Translations under genes and position numbers: made by a program
Part shown: one piece after another, positions 1-8,540 of the stretch
Layout: each line of letters starts with the position of its first letter
Position numbering within the stretch: the first letter of the stretch is position 1
The notes under the pieces: generated by a model
What the model saw: only the letters and a program-made list of their open reading frames with translations
Databases searched by the model: none
What the model was told of the DNA's origin: nothing
Source of the DNA: a virus
Virus record (IMG/VR): IMGVR_UViG_3300028837_000424
Span: 1-21,297 of that record
Length of the DNA: 21,297 nt
Direction: 5' to 3' (one strand)

Positions 1-87
1 ATATTGGAAAAAATGTTTGAATAATAGCCCCTCAATCTTACCTATATTATATATATAACATCTTTTTATTTGACTTCCTTGTAATTC

Positions 88-106
88 TTATCTAAGTTAT
101 AGATAA
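88..106 (+). promoter_or_regulatory. Inverted repeat over the start of the first gene (possible operator)
   Basis: Perfect 7-bp arms, TTATCTA (88-94) and TAGATAA (100-106), flank a 5-base spacer. The right arm ends on the A of the ATG start at 106. It could be an operator or an RNA hairpin that masks the start. There is no Shine-Dalgarno sequence upstream of this ATG, so initiation is unusual in any case. The arms are pure AT-rich sequence in an AT-rich leader, so chance is a real alternative. The region 1-87 holds no complete gene: positions 1-24 read as a possible C-terminal tail (ILEKMFE, then stop) of an upstream gene, and 45-60 is a TA-rich run. Confidence 0.25.
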
Positions 107-756
107 TGAATGACAAATTAAATCAAGATAATTTAAAAAATCCTAATCAAGATAATACACCAAAATGTAACAACGGCGCCTCTCTCGACACCGATAAATC
201 ATTACTGAAAAATCCTGAAGACAAAAAGCTACAGGAAGAAGCTATACGCATTGGCATTAAGCCGGATAAGTTCAAGAAACGGATTGATTGGCGAATTGTC
301 CAGATGAAGGTCAGGGAAAAGTTTATTGAACTTCTCGAAAGGGATGAAACTTTAATACCGGATGCATTAACGATTGCCAGGGAATTACAGATCGATTACA
401 GAACCGCAAAGGTACATCTTGAATCAATGCACTTTGAGAATTGCCGTAAAGAATTAAAGCCGTTATCTTTTTTACACATGCAGAATTTATCCAGGTTGGC
501 AAAGGATAAGGGGTCATACGCTGTTGCCGCATCAAAACTGTTTGAACAGATGGTCAATAACTTCTCCGAAACGAATACGCAAATACATTACGAAATGTCA
601 GCGGTGTTGTCCTTGATGGATGATGTCATTGGTGAAATAAACGCAACAGAAATACCGGAAAAGGTTAAGCAGGAATTATTACAGAGAGTTCTTGCCAAGG
701 TTGAAAAATTAAACTTAGATAAAGATAAACCCGATGGTGAAAAGCAAGCTGCGTAA
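106..756 (+). CDS. Putative terminase small subunit
   Basis: This 216-residue protein lies directly upstream of the large terminase and overlaps it by 23 bases, the usual place for the DNA-recognition subunit that selects packaging-start sites. Residues 1-45 are polar and low in complexity, with a NQDN element repeated at 6-9 and 14-17. Residues 84-108 (IPDALTIARELQIDYRTAKV and following) look like a helix-turn-helix, and 175-212 are charged and helical, fitting an oligomerisation segment. The ATG at 106 is the first possible start, since an in-frame TAG lies two codons upstream; no Shine-Dalgarno is present. The function rests on position, length and the HTH, not on a recognised family signature. 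A generic HTH regulator is the alternative. Confidence 0.6.
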   Translation: MNDKLNQDNLKNPNQDNTPKCNNGASLDTDKSLLKNPEDKKLQEEAIRIGIKPDKFKKRIDWRIVQMKVREKFIELLERDETLIPDALTIARELQIDYRTAKVHLESMHFENCRKELKPLSFLHMQNLSRLAKDKGSYAVAASKLFEQMVNNFSETNTQIHYEMSAVLSLMDDVIGEINATEIPEKVKQELLQRVLAKVEKLNLDKDKPDGEKQAA

Positions 757-2302
757 AGGTGACATTGTAAACGCCTGCAGAGACCGGCTTATATCCGGCT
801 TAAGGGACAGTCTTGAAAAATCCTTAACAGATAAACAACTTGAAGAAGAAGAAAACGAAAAAAGCAAAATCCGCGTACTCGCTAAATCAAATCTTTTCTA
901 CCTGGGAAAAAATATACTTGGTTATCGGGAGCTTAATAATACTCATAAACGCTGGAATGATTGGACTAATAAGCATATTGACTTGACCGGTGGTACGCCA
1001 AGTAAAAATTTAATCTTACAGCCAAGGGAAGTTTACAAGACAACGTTTTTCACCATTACTTTATCCATTGCCATTCTTTTAAACAATCCTGAATTATCAA
1101 TTCTCATAGTCAATGATACGCATGAAATTGCAAAGAACATGCTCAAGGAAATTAAATCGCACTTTGAAAAGAATGAGAAGCTGCGTGATCTGTTTGGAAA
1201 TTATGTTTCAACCGATGATTGGAGTAAAGAGTCTATTACTATCAACCGCAAGACAAAGAACATGAAAGAGAAATCTATCTCTGTTGCCGGGATAGGAACC
1301 GCTTTAACTTCAATCCATCCTGACATTATCATTGCTGATGATATTGCAGGGAAGAAAGATAAGGAATCGCAAGCAGGCAGAGACCAAACATTATCTTTCT
1401 TTCAAGACGTATGGGATTTACTTAAAAAGGACAATGGCATATACATAATGCCTGGCACCCGGAAGCATGTGTATGACATTTATAACCACATCAAAGAAGT
1501 TATCAATCCGCACCTGTTAAAAGAAAAACTACAGGGTTTCAACATCATGGAAACATCGGCACACAAAGACGGCGACCCGGACAATGATGCACTTAATTTC
1601 CCGGACATACTTCCTGAAAAGAAATTGAAAGAATTGCGCATTGTTAAAGAGGGACAAGATGGCACTGACTTTGCAACGTACATGGCAGAGTATGAACTTA
1701 GACCCCTTGACCCTAAGACGCAAATCTTTAAAGAGTTTACATTTGAAGATCATCAGCACTTGACGTATGATAAGATTGTTCAATGGACAGACCCGGCGTT
1801 AAAGGAAACAAAAACATCAGACTACTCTGCCATTGTCGTTATCGGTAGAATCAAAGACGGCGAGTTCAAGGGAAAGTTCATGTGTCTCTATGCGTCCATT
1901 GATAAGCGTCCACCGACAAAGTTAATCCAGGATCATAACAGAATTTACAGGGATATATCAGAGGTCAATGACGGAGTTATTTATCATGTTTACATGGAGG
2001 ACAATGGCTTTCAGGCGTTAATGAAAGACGGTGCAATAAGGAAATCTCTTAACGATGGAAAGGCGCCTGTACCTACTAAGGGCAAGGCGAACATGCATGA
2101 TAAGGACAGCCGTATACAATGGCAGGAGCCGTTTATAACAACCGGTGTGTATATGTTTCGCAAAGACTGGAAGAGCGCACCGGAGAATTACAGATTATTG
2201 GTTGAACAATTCCAGAATTATCCGCAGGCAAAGAAAGACGGCCCGGATGCATCACAGGGTGCATTGAAAAGAATAACCAAACGTGGGCCGGGTGTCTGGT
2301 AA
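734..2302 (+). CDS. terL: Terminase large subunit (packaging ATPase and nuclease)
   Basis: This is the motor ATPase and headful or site-specific nuclease that pumps DNA into the prohead through the portal. It has 522 residues, normal for the family. A deviant Walker A (PREVYKTT, 97-104) lacks the usual glycines but keeps Lys-Thr-Thr. Walker B is IIIADD (198-203), its last acid being the likely catalytic carboxylate. The RNase H-like nuclease is shown by D353 in WTDPALKETKTSDYSA, by E422/D423 in YMEDNGFQ, and by D505 in GPDASQG, which is the metal-binding acid pattern expected. The start at 734 lies inside the preceding gene (23-base overlap), pointing to translational coupling. The portal follows 15 bases downstream. 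Confidence 0.93.
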   Translation: MVKSKLRKGDIVNACRDRLISGLRDSLEKSLTDKQLEEEENEKSKIRVLAKSNLFYLGKNILGYRELNNTHKRWNDWTNKHIDLTGGTPSKNLILQPREVYKTTFFTITLSIAILLNNPELSILIVNDTHEIAKNMLKEIKSHFEKNEKLRDLFGNYVSTDDWSKESITINRKTKNMKEKSISVAGIGTALTSIHPDIIIADDIAGKKDKESQAGRDQTLSFFQDVWDLLKKDNGIYIMPGTRKHVYDIYNHIKEVINPHLLKEKLQGFNIMETSAHKDGDPDNDALNFPDILPEKKLKELRIVKEGQDGTDFATYMAEYELRPLDPKTQIFKEFTFEDHQHLTYDKIVQWTDPALKETKTSDYSAIVVIGRIKDGEFKGKFMCLYASIDKRPPTKLIQDHNRIYRDISEVNDGVIYHVYMEDNGFQALMKDGAIRKSLNDGKAPVPTKGKANMHDKDSRIQWQEPFITTGVYMFRKDWKSAPENYRLLVEQFQNYPQAKKDGPDASQGALKRITKRGPGVW

Positions 2303-2317
2303 AAGGAAAATATCAAA

Positions 2318-4540
2318 ATGATAAAACAGTTTCTTGATAAAGTCTTAACCAAATTTGAACCTAAACCTACAGCCGTACAGGTTGTAAGGACTAATCTATA
2401 CCAGGAGAGGGAAATACAGCAGAGGGTAACAAGCATCATTAACAAACAAGTCCCCGTCTTAGTCCAGAGAGCATTATCAAAACGAGACAGCTCTGTTGTT
2501 ATCAATGATGACATGCGAGTACATCGGGAAGCTGAAATCAAAGAGGGACAAGATCAAACAACGTTTTTAAAAGTTTATGAGCAGAATATCTGGACGTATG
2601 CAGCGGTTGACGCTATTGCTAGGAATGGCGCCAAACTTCCTATACGCATATTTGATTTGACAAAGAAGCCCGACAACGATGATGAAGAAGGTAAGCTGAT
2701 AACCGATGGTGAATCGTTTGAATTACTTAATAGTCCTAATCCGTACATGAGTAAATTTAATCTCATTTATGCAACAATAGCTTATCTGCAACTGACAGGC
2801 AACAACTACTGGGAAAAGTCTAGTCCTGATATGCCTGAACAGGTTTATGTTTTAAGGCCGGATTATACAACTGTCCTGACCTCACCACAGGAATTGATAA
2901 CAGGATATGCTTATAATCCAAATGGAGTACAGCAAAAACTTGAAAAAGAAAAAGTGTTTAGGGTCGCATTGTTTCATCCGCGTTCAGAACTGTACGGCAT
3001 GGGGGCAACACAACCGGCAGGTGCGTCTATAATCCTTGATGTCTATACGCGCACCTATGCAAAGAATTTCTTTAAGCAGGGCGGCAACGTAGACTTGTAC
3101 GCACAAGTACCGGGTGATCTTGATAATGAAGAGGCGAAAAGATTAAAGCAAGAACTAAATACTATGTGGGGCGGTGTACAAAATTCACATGAAATCAGGG
3201 TACTTGACCAGGGTACTGAAATAAAACAAATCGGTATCCAGCCGGACAAGACGTTATTGCCGGAACATAAAAAATCCAATATGGAGGAAATACTTACAGC
3301 GTTTAATGTGCCGCCGATTATGGTCGGACTCCCGAATGATACACACTACAACAATGCCAAAGAGCAGAAGATATTCTTTTGGGAAGAAACAATGATGCCA
3401 TTGATGCGGCAGCTTGAAGATGCGTTAAACAAAGAGTTCTATACGCCGTTTGACATGAAGATGAAGTTTGATTTTTCTGATATTGCAGTGCTTCAGGAAG
3501 ATTTAAAATTAAAATCAGAAACAGGAAAGACACTAATTGAATCCGGGCAATGGTCACAGAATGAAGTCAGGAAAGTTATCTGGAACATCAAACCTGCTGA
3601 AGATGAGGCCGCCGATAAACTAATCGTGCCCAAAGGCGGAGGGCAACAACAGGGTATGATGTTTGAAGCACGTTTCGTTAATCCTGAAGATAAAAACAAA
3701 CCAGCGGATAAGCCTAAGAAAAAGGACAAGCCGGGGCCTAGAACATTAAGCAAAAAGGAACTATTAGAAAAACGTCAAAAAGTAATAGCAATGTTTAATT
3801 CATTCTTTCAGTTTGGATTAAAAAAACTTGAGATAATGGCAAAGAAGATAATGAAAATTCAAGAAGATGTCGTTATTAGTTCATTGAATAAATTTAAAAA
3901 GACTTTTAGTTTTATAAAGCAAGATATAGTTAAAGATGCAATTACTGCATTAGATAAAGAAACAAAAAATATTATGAGATTGATGATTAATTCTGAAACC
4001 GCAATAACAAAAAAGTTTATCCAGGATGAATATAAAAGAATAAATAATGAAGTTATTAGTGACCAAGTATTAAAAGAGTTAACTAGCGCAACAAACGATA
4101 GGCTTGAAAAATTAGCGCAAGATTCAGCACGAAGTATTACAACTACAACACAAACAAGAGTTCAAGAACGTCTTGAAGACTTGGTCAGAAAAGACGCATC
4201 AATAAGTGAAATGACTGCAAACATACAACGCGCATTCGATGTTGAAAATAAAGGGACGGCAGTCTGGTCAAGAACGATTGCAAGAACTGAAACATTAAAA
4301 GTTTCCGGTATAACAAAAATCGAAACAATGCAGAAGAGTGGTTTTACTCATATTGAATGGATTTCAGCAGGGCCACCTGATGACAGATCAGATCATTCAT
4401 CGCTTGATGGGCAAATAAAAAAGTTTGGTGAACTATTTCCAACTGCTCATGGTGGTTTAAGATTTCCGGGAGACCCAACAGGTAATGTTGCCGATTTAGT
4501 TAACTGCCGCTGCACTTTTGTAGAGAGTTTAGGTAAGTAA
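2318..4540 (+). CDS. Portal protein with fused C-terminal Mu gpF/SPP1 gp7-like minor head domain
   Basis: This 740-residue protein is far longer than a usual HK97-type portal (about 400-500). Residues to about 450 carry portal hallmarks: SPNPYMSKFNL, LQLTGNNYWEK, FHPRSELYGMGA, FFKQGG, and FNVPPIMVGLPNDTHYNNAKEQ. A Lys/Pro-rich linker (about 455-490) leads to a helical stretch (490-640) and then a MuF-type domain: ARTETLKVSGITKIETM near 655, ISAGPPDDRSDHSSLDGQ, and a terminal NCRC (729-732). The portal forms the ring at the packaging vertex. MuF domains are minor head proteins, also found as platforms for toxins. GC content falls sharply at the linker, from roughly 45-50% to 20-27% in sampled lines, so the two parts probably have different histories. 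The stop overlaps the next ATG (TAATG). Confidence 0.9.
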   Translation: MIKQFLDKVLTKFEPKPTAVQVVRTNLYQEREIQQRVTSIINKQVPVLVQRALSKRDSSVVINDDMRVHREAEIKEGQDQTTFLKVYEQNIWTYAAVDAIARNGAKLPIRIFDLTKKPDNDDEEGKLITDGESFELLNSPNPYMSKFNLIYATIAYLQLTGNNYWEKSSPDMPEQVYVLRPDYTTVLTSPQELITGYAYNPNGVQQKLEKEKVFRVALFHPRSELYGMGATQPAGASIILDVYTRTYAKNFFKQGGNVDLYAQVPGDLDNEEAKRLKQELNTMWGGVQNSHEIRVLDQGTEIKQIGIQPDKTLLPEHKKSNMEEILTAFNVPPIMVGLPNDTHYNNAKEQKIFFWEETMMPLMRQLEDALNKEFYTPFDMKMKFDFSDIAVLQEDLKLKSETGKTLIESGQWSQNEVRKVIWNIKPAEDEAADKLIVPKGGGQQQGMMFEARFVNPEDKNKPADKPKKKDKPGPRTLSKKELLEKRQKVIAMFNSFFQFGLKKLEIMAKKIMKIQEDVVISSLNKFKKTFSFIKQDIVKDAITALDKETKNIMRLMINSETAITKKFIQDEYKRINNEVISDQVLKELTSATNDRLEKLAQDSARSITTTTQTRVQERLEDLVRKDASISEMTANIQRAFDVENKGTAVWSRTIARTETLKVSGITKIETMQKSGFTHIEWISAGPPDDRSDHSSLDGQIKKFGELFPTAHGGLRFPGDPTGNVADLVNCRCTFVESLGK

Positions 4541-4743
4541 TGGAAAAAACAAACTGGAAAGAAATATCAGGGCAAGAATATTACAGTCTCTTTGATAGGG
4601 ATAAACACGAAATAGAAACTCTTGGTGGTTATCCACCGATATCGATTATTCGTAATAAAGATACTAAAAAAGAAGAATTAAAAGTAGTCGAAGATAAGGA
4701 AGCTAAATTTTATAAGGCTGAAAAATGGAAAAGATTAATATAG
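4540..4743 (+). CDS. Small protein of unknown function
   Basis: This 67-residue charged protein starts on the last base of the portal stop codon (TAATG), so it is probably translated by coupling. It contains LGGYPPISIIRNKDTKKEEL and ends in a basic KWKRLI. I recognise no family and see no membrane segment, signal peptide or cysteines. Its composition is as AT-rich as the MuF part of the portal upstream, so the two may have arrived together. Its place between portal and protease suggests a virion or assembly accessory role, but that is inference only. Confidence 0.65.
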   Translation: MEKTNWKEISGQEYYSLFDRDKHEIETLGGYPPISIIRNKDTKKEELKVVEDKEAKFYKAEKWKRLI

Positions 4744-4886
4744 TCGATGCGATTAATAAAGCAAGTGACGCGCTGATTGAGCATAGACAATACTTTGTCA
4801 TGAAAAACGGAACGCAACCAGAGAAGGAAAAGGAAAAAGTGTTGGCTTTAATCATTGGCATAGTTAAAAGAGGAATAGAGAAATGA
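4725..4886 (+). CDS. Small protein of unknown function
   Basis: This 53-residue ORF fills the interval between the preceding small gene and the protease. It overlaps the former by 19 bases and the latter by 4 (ATGA). The product, beginning MEKINIVDAINKASDALIEH, is predicted to be mostly helical, with a charged middle (QPEKEKEKV) and a hydrophobic stretch ALIIGIV (41-47) that is too short to span a membrane. The tight overlaps on both sides are the main evidence that it is expressed. No family is recognised. Confidence 0.6.
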   Translation: MEKINIVDAINKASDALIEHRQYFVMKNGTQPEKEKEKVLALIIGIVKRGIEK

Positions 4887-6613
4887 AAAAGATACGCGGC
4901 CGGGGTATGGGACAGGGGAATGCAGCGCAAAGGGACGGCGGTGCGGATAAATGCGTATGCCCTGAATGCGGACATGAGAAACAACATGATAGGGGTACGC
5001 CTTGCGTAAACGAAGTATGTCCTGAATGCGGATCTAAAATGATTGGAAAAGAAGACAAATCAAAAAACGTAATTAACAAACCGTTTCCAAATGAACATAG
5101 CGGAAGATTAGTTGACCCTAAAAAGTTTGATAAGTTTGCGAGACAAAATGATAAGGGCGGCGCGGGTATTGATTTTATCTTTGGCATTACGTCAGATGAT
5201 AAATCAGTATTACAGGCTATCCGGTTTGACGCTAAGAAATTCACACCGGCAGAAGCAAGAGCCTGGCTTAAGGATCATAATCATACACCCATCCTTTTTG
5301 AAGAGGCCGTTAATAAGGGACTCAAGAAGGAGAAGTTTGAGACATCGGAAGTTGACGATCATAAGCATACGGTTGACCTGGATGAAAAAGGAAACGGCAG
5401 AACATCAATCTTTAATGAACATTTCCATGATGTAGTTGAATTTGATATTAAGGAAAAGGACGGTCATGTCCACAGCATTATCAAGAATAAAGTAAAAAGC
5501 AAAGTTATAAAGTATAGTGACGGTCTATTGATAAAACACTTTAGCATATTGTGTAATGAATATAAACAGCAGAGATTAAAAGATAATATTGAATTGGACA
5601 TTATCAAAGAAGCAAAGGCAGTATATGAAGAAATGCAATCAAGAAAAGACATCCGGCTAAATGAAGATAATCTCAATAGACTATCTCTTGAATTGGTAAA
5701 CATTATCAAAGGTGAAAGAGATGTTAGAACTATTTTCAATAGCAGTACTTTGTATAGCGGTGGCAATAGTACTGTACAAAATAAACACATGGTAGAATTG
5801 AAATTTAAAGTTATAAACAAAAAGGAGTCGGAATTAAAGGGTTTGATGATGCTTGATTTGGGATATGTCATTGACACGAAAAAGGACGGCAATGACGCGG
5901 AGAATATTCACAAGGCCATTGAGATTGAAACACCTGAAATTGACGTTGATGAAAATGATATTGTTACTGTCCTTGCAAAATCAATCGAGCCTTACAAGAT
6001 AGACAAACAATATCATGCAATAATTAAGGACGCTATTGTTAAGGAAGTCAATCAAGGCGAGCAGAAACCAGACAGGGTAAAGTATATCATTAAGCTTGCT
6101 GATGAAAAGAAAATATTAAAAGCAGACAAAACCATTATTGAGGATTTGAAAAAGCTTGGATGGATAGCCGATTCAAATAATACAAATGATGGGGATGTTT
6201 TAATAAATAAAAAAATACCAATCATTAAATCTGAAAGGCTATTGAAAGAAGGCAAAGTCCTGGGCGTTGTCTATGAACCTAATACTATTGACCTCCAAGG
6301 CGATTACGCAACAGCGGAAGAGATAGAGAAAGCGGCACATAAGTTTATGGAGGATCATCAAACCATAAACGAGATGCACCGCAAATCTTTATCCAAGGCC
6401 GATGTTGCAATAATCGAAAGTGGTATTGCCCGCGCTGATTTTGAAGAGGGCGGTCAAACTATTATCACGGGGTCATGGGTATTAGGTGTCAAGGTGAAAT
6501 CGCCAAGGCTTAGAAAGTTAGTAAAAGAAGGAAAGATTAACGCCTTTTCAATGGAAGGTCAGTCAATGAGAGGTAAACCAATACCAGACATTGAATCACA
6601 AGTGAAAGGTTAA
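4883..6613 (+). CDS. XkdF-like capsid maturation serine protease with N-terminal zinc-ribbon-like segment
   Basis: This 576-residue protein seems to be built of several parts. Residues 24-49 carry CVCPECG and VCPECG (Cys 24, 26, 29, 41, 46, 49), a zinc-ribbon-like arrangement. Residues about 70-135 contain IRFDAKKFTPAEARAWLKDH, a segment often seen at the N-terminus of phage prohead proteases. About 205-320 is an AT-rich helical stretch of unknown role. Residues 455-570 match the XkdF-type protease: VLGVVYEPNTIDLQGDYATA, HQTINEMH, and GSWVLGVKVKSP before FSMEGQ. Candidate catalytic residues are His492 or His499 and Ser556. It would clip scaffold and capsid during prohead maturation, and the scaffold-like and major capsid genes follow at once. 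Family function is established; the zinc site is inferred from spacing. Confidence 0.85.
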   Translation: MKKIRGRGMGQGNAAQRDGGADKCVCPECGHEKQHDRGTPCVNEVCPECGSKMIGKEDKSKNVINKPFPNEHSGRLVDPKKFDKFARQNDKGGAGIDFIFGITSDDKSVLQAIRFDAKKFTPAEARAWLKDHNHTPILFEEAVNKGLKKEKFETSEVDDHKHTVDLDEKGNGRTSIFNEHFHDVVEFDIKEKDGHVHSIIKNKVKSKVIKYSDGLLIKHFSILCNEYKQQRLKDNIELDIIKEAKAVYEEMQSRKDIRLNEDNLNRLSLELVNIIKGERDVRTIFNSSTLYSGGNSTVQNKHMVELKFKVINKKESELKGLMMLDLGYVIDTKKDGNDAENIHKAIEIETPEIDVDENDIVTVLAKSIEPYKIDKQYHAIIKDAIVKEVNQGEQKPDRVKYIIKLADEKKILKADKTIIEDLKKLGWIADSNNTNDGDVLINKKIPIIKSERLLKEGKVLGVVYEPNTIDLQGDYATAEEIEKAAHKFMEDHQTINEMHRKSLSKADVAIIESGIARADFEEGGQTIITGSWVLGVKVKSPRLRKLVKEGKINAFSMEGQSMRGKPIPDIESQVKG

Positions 6614-6616
6614 TGT

Positions 6617-7168
6617 ATGGCAAAGAAAAGAAAGTTTGACCGCCTGAACAATCTGGTCAATATGGCAGTTAGTGCCGTTGCCCTAGTTGATGACGGTGCA
6701 AACAATAAAAAAATGTTTTTGTTTAAACGCATGAAAGGAAATACCATGAATGAGAAACTTGCAATTAAACTCTTAAAAGCCTGTGAAACGGAAGATGAGA
6801 GAAACGAAGTCCTTGAAGGCCTTGATGAAGATGTCAGGGGTAAGGTTGAAAAGGCGCTTGAAAGCGAACTGGACGTAAACAAAGCCGGTGCGCGATTCAA
6901 TAAAGATGCCCTTGCTATTCTTAATTCCATGAAGACCGCTATTGACAAGCTGGTTGCAATGGCCGGGCCTGCAAAGAAAGAGGACAAAACAGAAGATGAA
7001 AAGCCTGTCAAGAAAACCGATGACGCTGATAAAGAAATATCCGATGACGACTTTGCCAAAATGGTAAGCGATGAAATCAAATATGAATTGCTTGGTGAAG
7101 AGCGTCCGGCGACATCACCCGCTGATGTACTTGCAAAGGCACTCAAAGACATTGTTGCAGCGAAATAA
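6617..7168 (+). CDS. Putative scaffolding protein
   Basis: This 183-residue protein sits between protease and major capsid protein, the standard scaffold position. Residues 19-39 (SAVALVDDGANNKKMFLFKR) resemble the self-processing N-terminal motif often found in XkdF/scaffold-type proteins. The rest is acidic and strongly helical, with a Lys/Glu/Asp-rich low-complexity part (about 115-160), as expected for a transient core that is proteolysed or expelled. The start used lies 3 bases after the protease stop, with no strong Shine-Dalgarno. An internal ATG at 6747 (MNEKLAIK) follows an AAAGGAAA ribosome-binding-like run and could give a shorter scaffold of about 140 residues, an arrangement known in other phages. 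No direct sequence signature defines the family. Confidence 0.65.
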   Translation: MAKKRKFDRLNNLVNMAVSAVALVDDGANNKKMFLFKRMKGNTMNEKLAIKLLKACETEDERNEVLEGLDEDVRGKVEKALESELDVNKAGARFNKDALAILNSMKTAIDKLVAMAGPAKKEDKTEDEKPVKKTDDADKEISDDDFAKMVSDEIKYELLGEERPATSPADVLAKALKDIVAAK

Positions 7169-7199
7169 TTTTAAACAGTAAACACGAAAGGAAAATAAC

Positions 7200-8462
7200 A
7201 TGGATAAGTTAGAAGCACAAAAACTTATTGGTAAAACAATAAGAGCATTTAAAAAGAGTAATGTCATAAGGGACGGTCAGTTCGCTATCAATAACGAACG
7301 CGGCCTTAACCCGATTGAACTTCACAAGCGAGAGATTGATCCCAATACCAAAGACCATGAAGAAATCAAGATTGTAAAGTTTCAGAACATGTGCGATGAA
7401 CTTCACATCGTTTCAAAGATGTTAAGGGTTCCCGTAAAAGACCTGAAGCTTTATAAACGCTTTGAAGAGTTTATGGAAACATCAGAACTCGGTAAAGCAA
7501 TGACCACGACCAATACGGCCGACTGGGTTCCTGATGGAATGTCCCGGCAGCTTATCGATCTCATACAGATTGATCTTATGATTGCGAAGTTGTTTGGTAT
7601 TACTGTTGTTCCGCAAGGTGTTGAGAGTCTTGACCTTCCTATTAAGACAGGACGGTCAACGGCATATCTTAAATCTGAAGGTTCTGCAATTACTGAATCA
7701 TCAATCTCGGATGGAAAGGTAAATCTCTTGCCTGTTGCCATTGGTGATTATGTGCAGGTGTCCGATGAGCTGACAGAAGATGCGGCAGTTGCTACTATGG
7801 CAGTAGTACGAGAAGATATCGGTAATGTAATGGCACGGGCAATTGACGATGCTATTGTTAATTCTGATACTTCCGTTGTTCATCAGGACAGTGATGTTAC
7901 GCTTGCCAATGACCACAGGAAAGCATGGGATGGTTTAAGAAGGCTTGCAATTGCAAATTCTTATACCAGGTCACTGTCTACTTTTACGTCAAACAAGATT
8001 ACGTCTCTTGTTACGGATATGGGTAAATATGCCGCTGCTTTCAGAAATCTGGTTTTTATATCCGGTGTTAAAGTGCAGGGCAAAACCAAAGACTTGGTTG
8101 ATGCCAATAATAACAGGGTCTTTACAGAGAATGTCAACACTGGCCCTGAATCCCTTAACATTCTTCCCGGTCAGATTGGCAAACTCGGTGCATCACCTTA
8201 TGTCATTACGGAGTTTATGCGGGAAGATTTAAATACTTCCGGTGTATACGACGGCTCTGTGACTAATAACGGTGCGCTTCTTGTTTGTCGCAGGGATTTA
8301 TTTACCAGGGGTATGAAACGGCAGATGAAACTTGAAACTGACAGAAACATTGTGTCCGGTCTTAATCAGATGGTTGCAACTACCCGTCAGGATTTCAAGC
8401 CTCGCGCTGCGATTGCCACTGAGCGGATTGTTAATTACGGTATCGATATTGATATCACTTAA
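7200..8462 (+). CDS. Major capsid protein (HK97 fold)
   Basis: This 420-residue protein is the expected size and follows protease and scaffold. Residues 1-100 are charged and helical (a possible delta-like region). Residues 105-420 show the HK97-type major-capsid pattern: ADWVPDGMSRQLIDLIQ, VESLDLPIKTGRSTAYLKSE, VAIGDYVQVSDELTEDAAVA, ARAIDDAIVNSD, and a C-terminal part with ILPGQIGKLGASPYVITEFM then RDLFTRGMKRQMKLETDRN. It forms the icosahedral shell. An AAAGGAAA motif 6 bases before the ATG is a good Shine-Dalgarno for a highly expressed gene, and a hairpin terminator follows the stop. Whether the N-terminal region is removed by the upstream protease cannot be seen. Confidence 0.93.
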   Translation: MDKLEAQKLIGKTIRAFKKSNVIRDGQFAINNERGLNPIELHKREIDPNTKDHEEIKIVKFQNMCDELHIVSKMLRVPVKDLKLYKRFEEFMETSELGKAMTTTNTADWVPDGMSRQLIDLIQIDLMIAKLFGITVVPQGVESLDLPIKTGRSTAYLKSEGSAITESSISDGKVNLLPVAIGDYVQVSDELTEDAAVATMAVVREDIGNVMARAIDDAIVNSDTSVVHQDSDVTLANDHRKAWDGLRRLAIANSYTRSLSTFTSNKITSLVTDMGKYAAAFRNLVFISGVKVQGKTKDLVDANNNRVFTENVNTGPESLNILPGQIGKLGASPYVITEFMREDLNTSGVYDGSVTNNGALLVCRRDLFTRGMKRQMKLETDRNIVSGLNQMVATTRQDFKPRAAIATERIVNYGIDIDIT

Positions 8463-8484
8463 TGCCCTCCTGTAAGGCTGAAAC

Positions 8485-8519
8485 AAATGCAGGGGTGTTT
8501 AATCCGCATCCCTGCATTT
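8485..8519 (+). terminator. Intrinsic terminator after the major capsid gene
   Basis: A 13-bp stem (8485-8497 with 8507-8519) contains one G-U pair and has a 9-base loop. The arms read AAATGCAGGGGTG and CATCCCTGCATTT. The A/T ends of the arms supply a short U run (TTTT at 8517-8520). It lies 23 bases after the capsid stop, so it probably punctuates the operon and allows partial read-through into the neck and tail genes. Confidence 0.75.
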
Positions 8520-8540
8520 TACTAACTAAGAAAGGACAGT

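Noticed and set aside
70-98. Possible sigma-70 promoter with TTGACT at 70-75
   Set aside because: The best -10 at a 17-base spacing is TAAGTT, a poor match, and other spacings are no better. In an AT-rich leader this is not enough.
6610-7152. Long minus-strand open frame (180 codons) opposite the scaffold-like gene
   Set aside because: It mirrors a Lys/Glu/Asp-rich gene, giving a Ser/Phe/Leu-rich shadow with no domain, and every neighbouring gene is on the plus strand. Other minus-strand frames in the window look the same.
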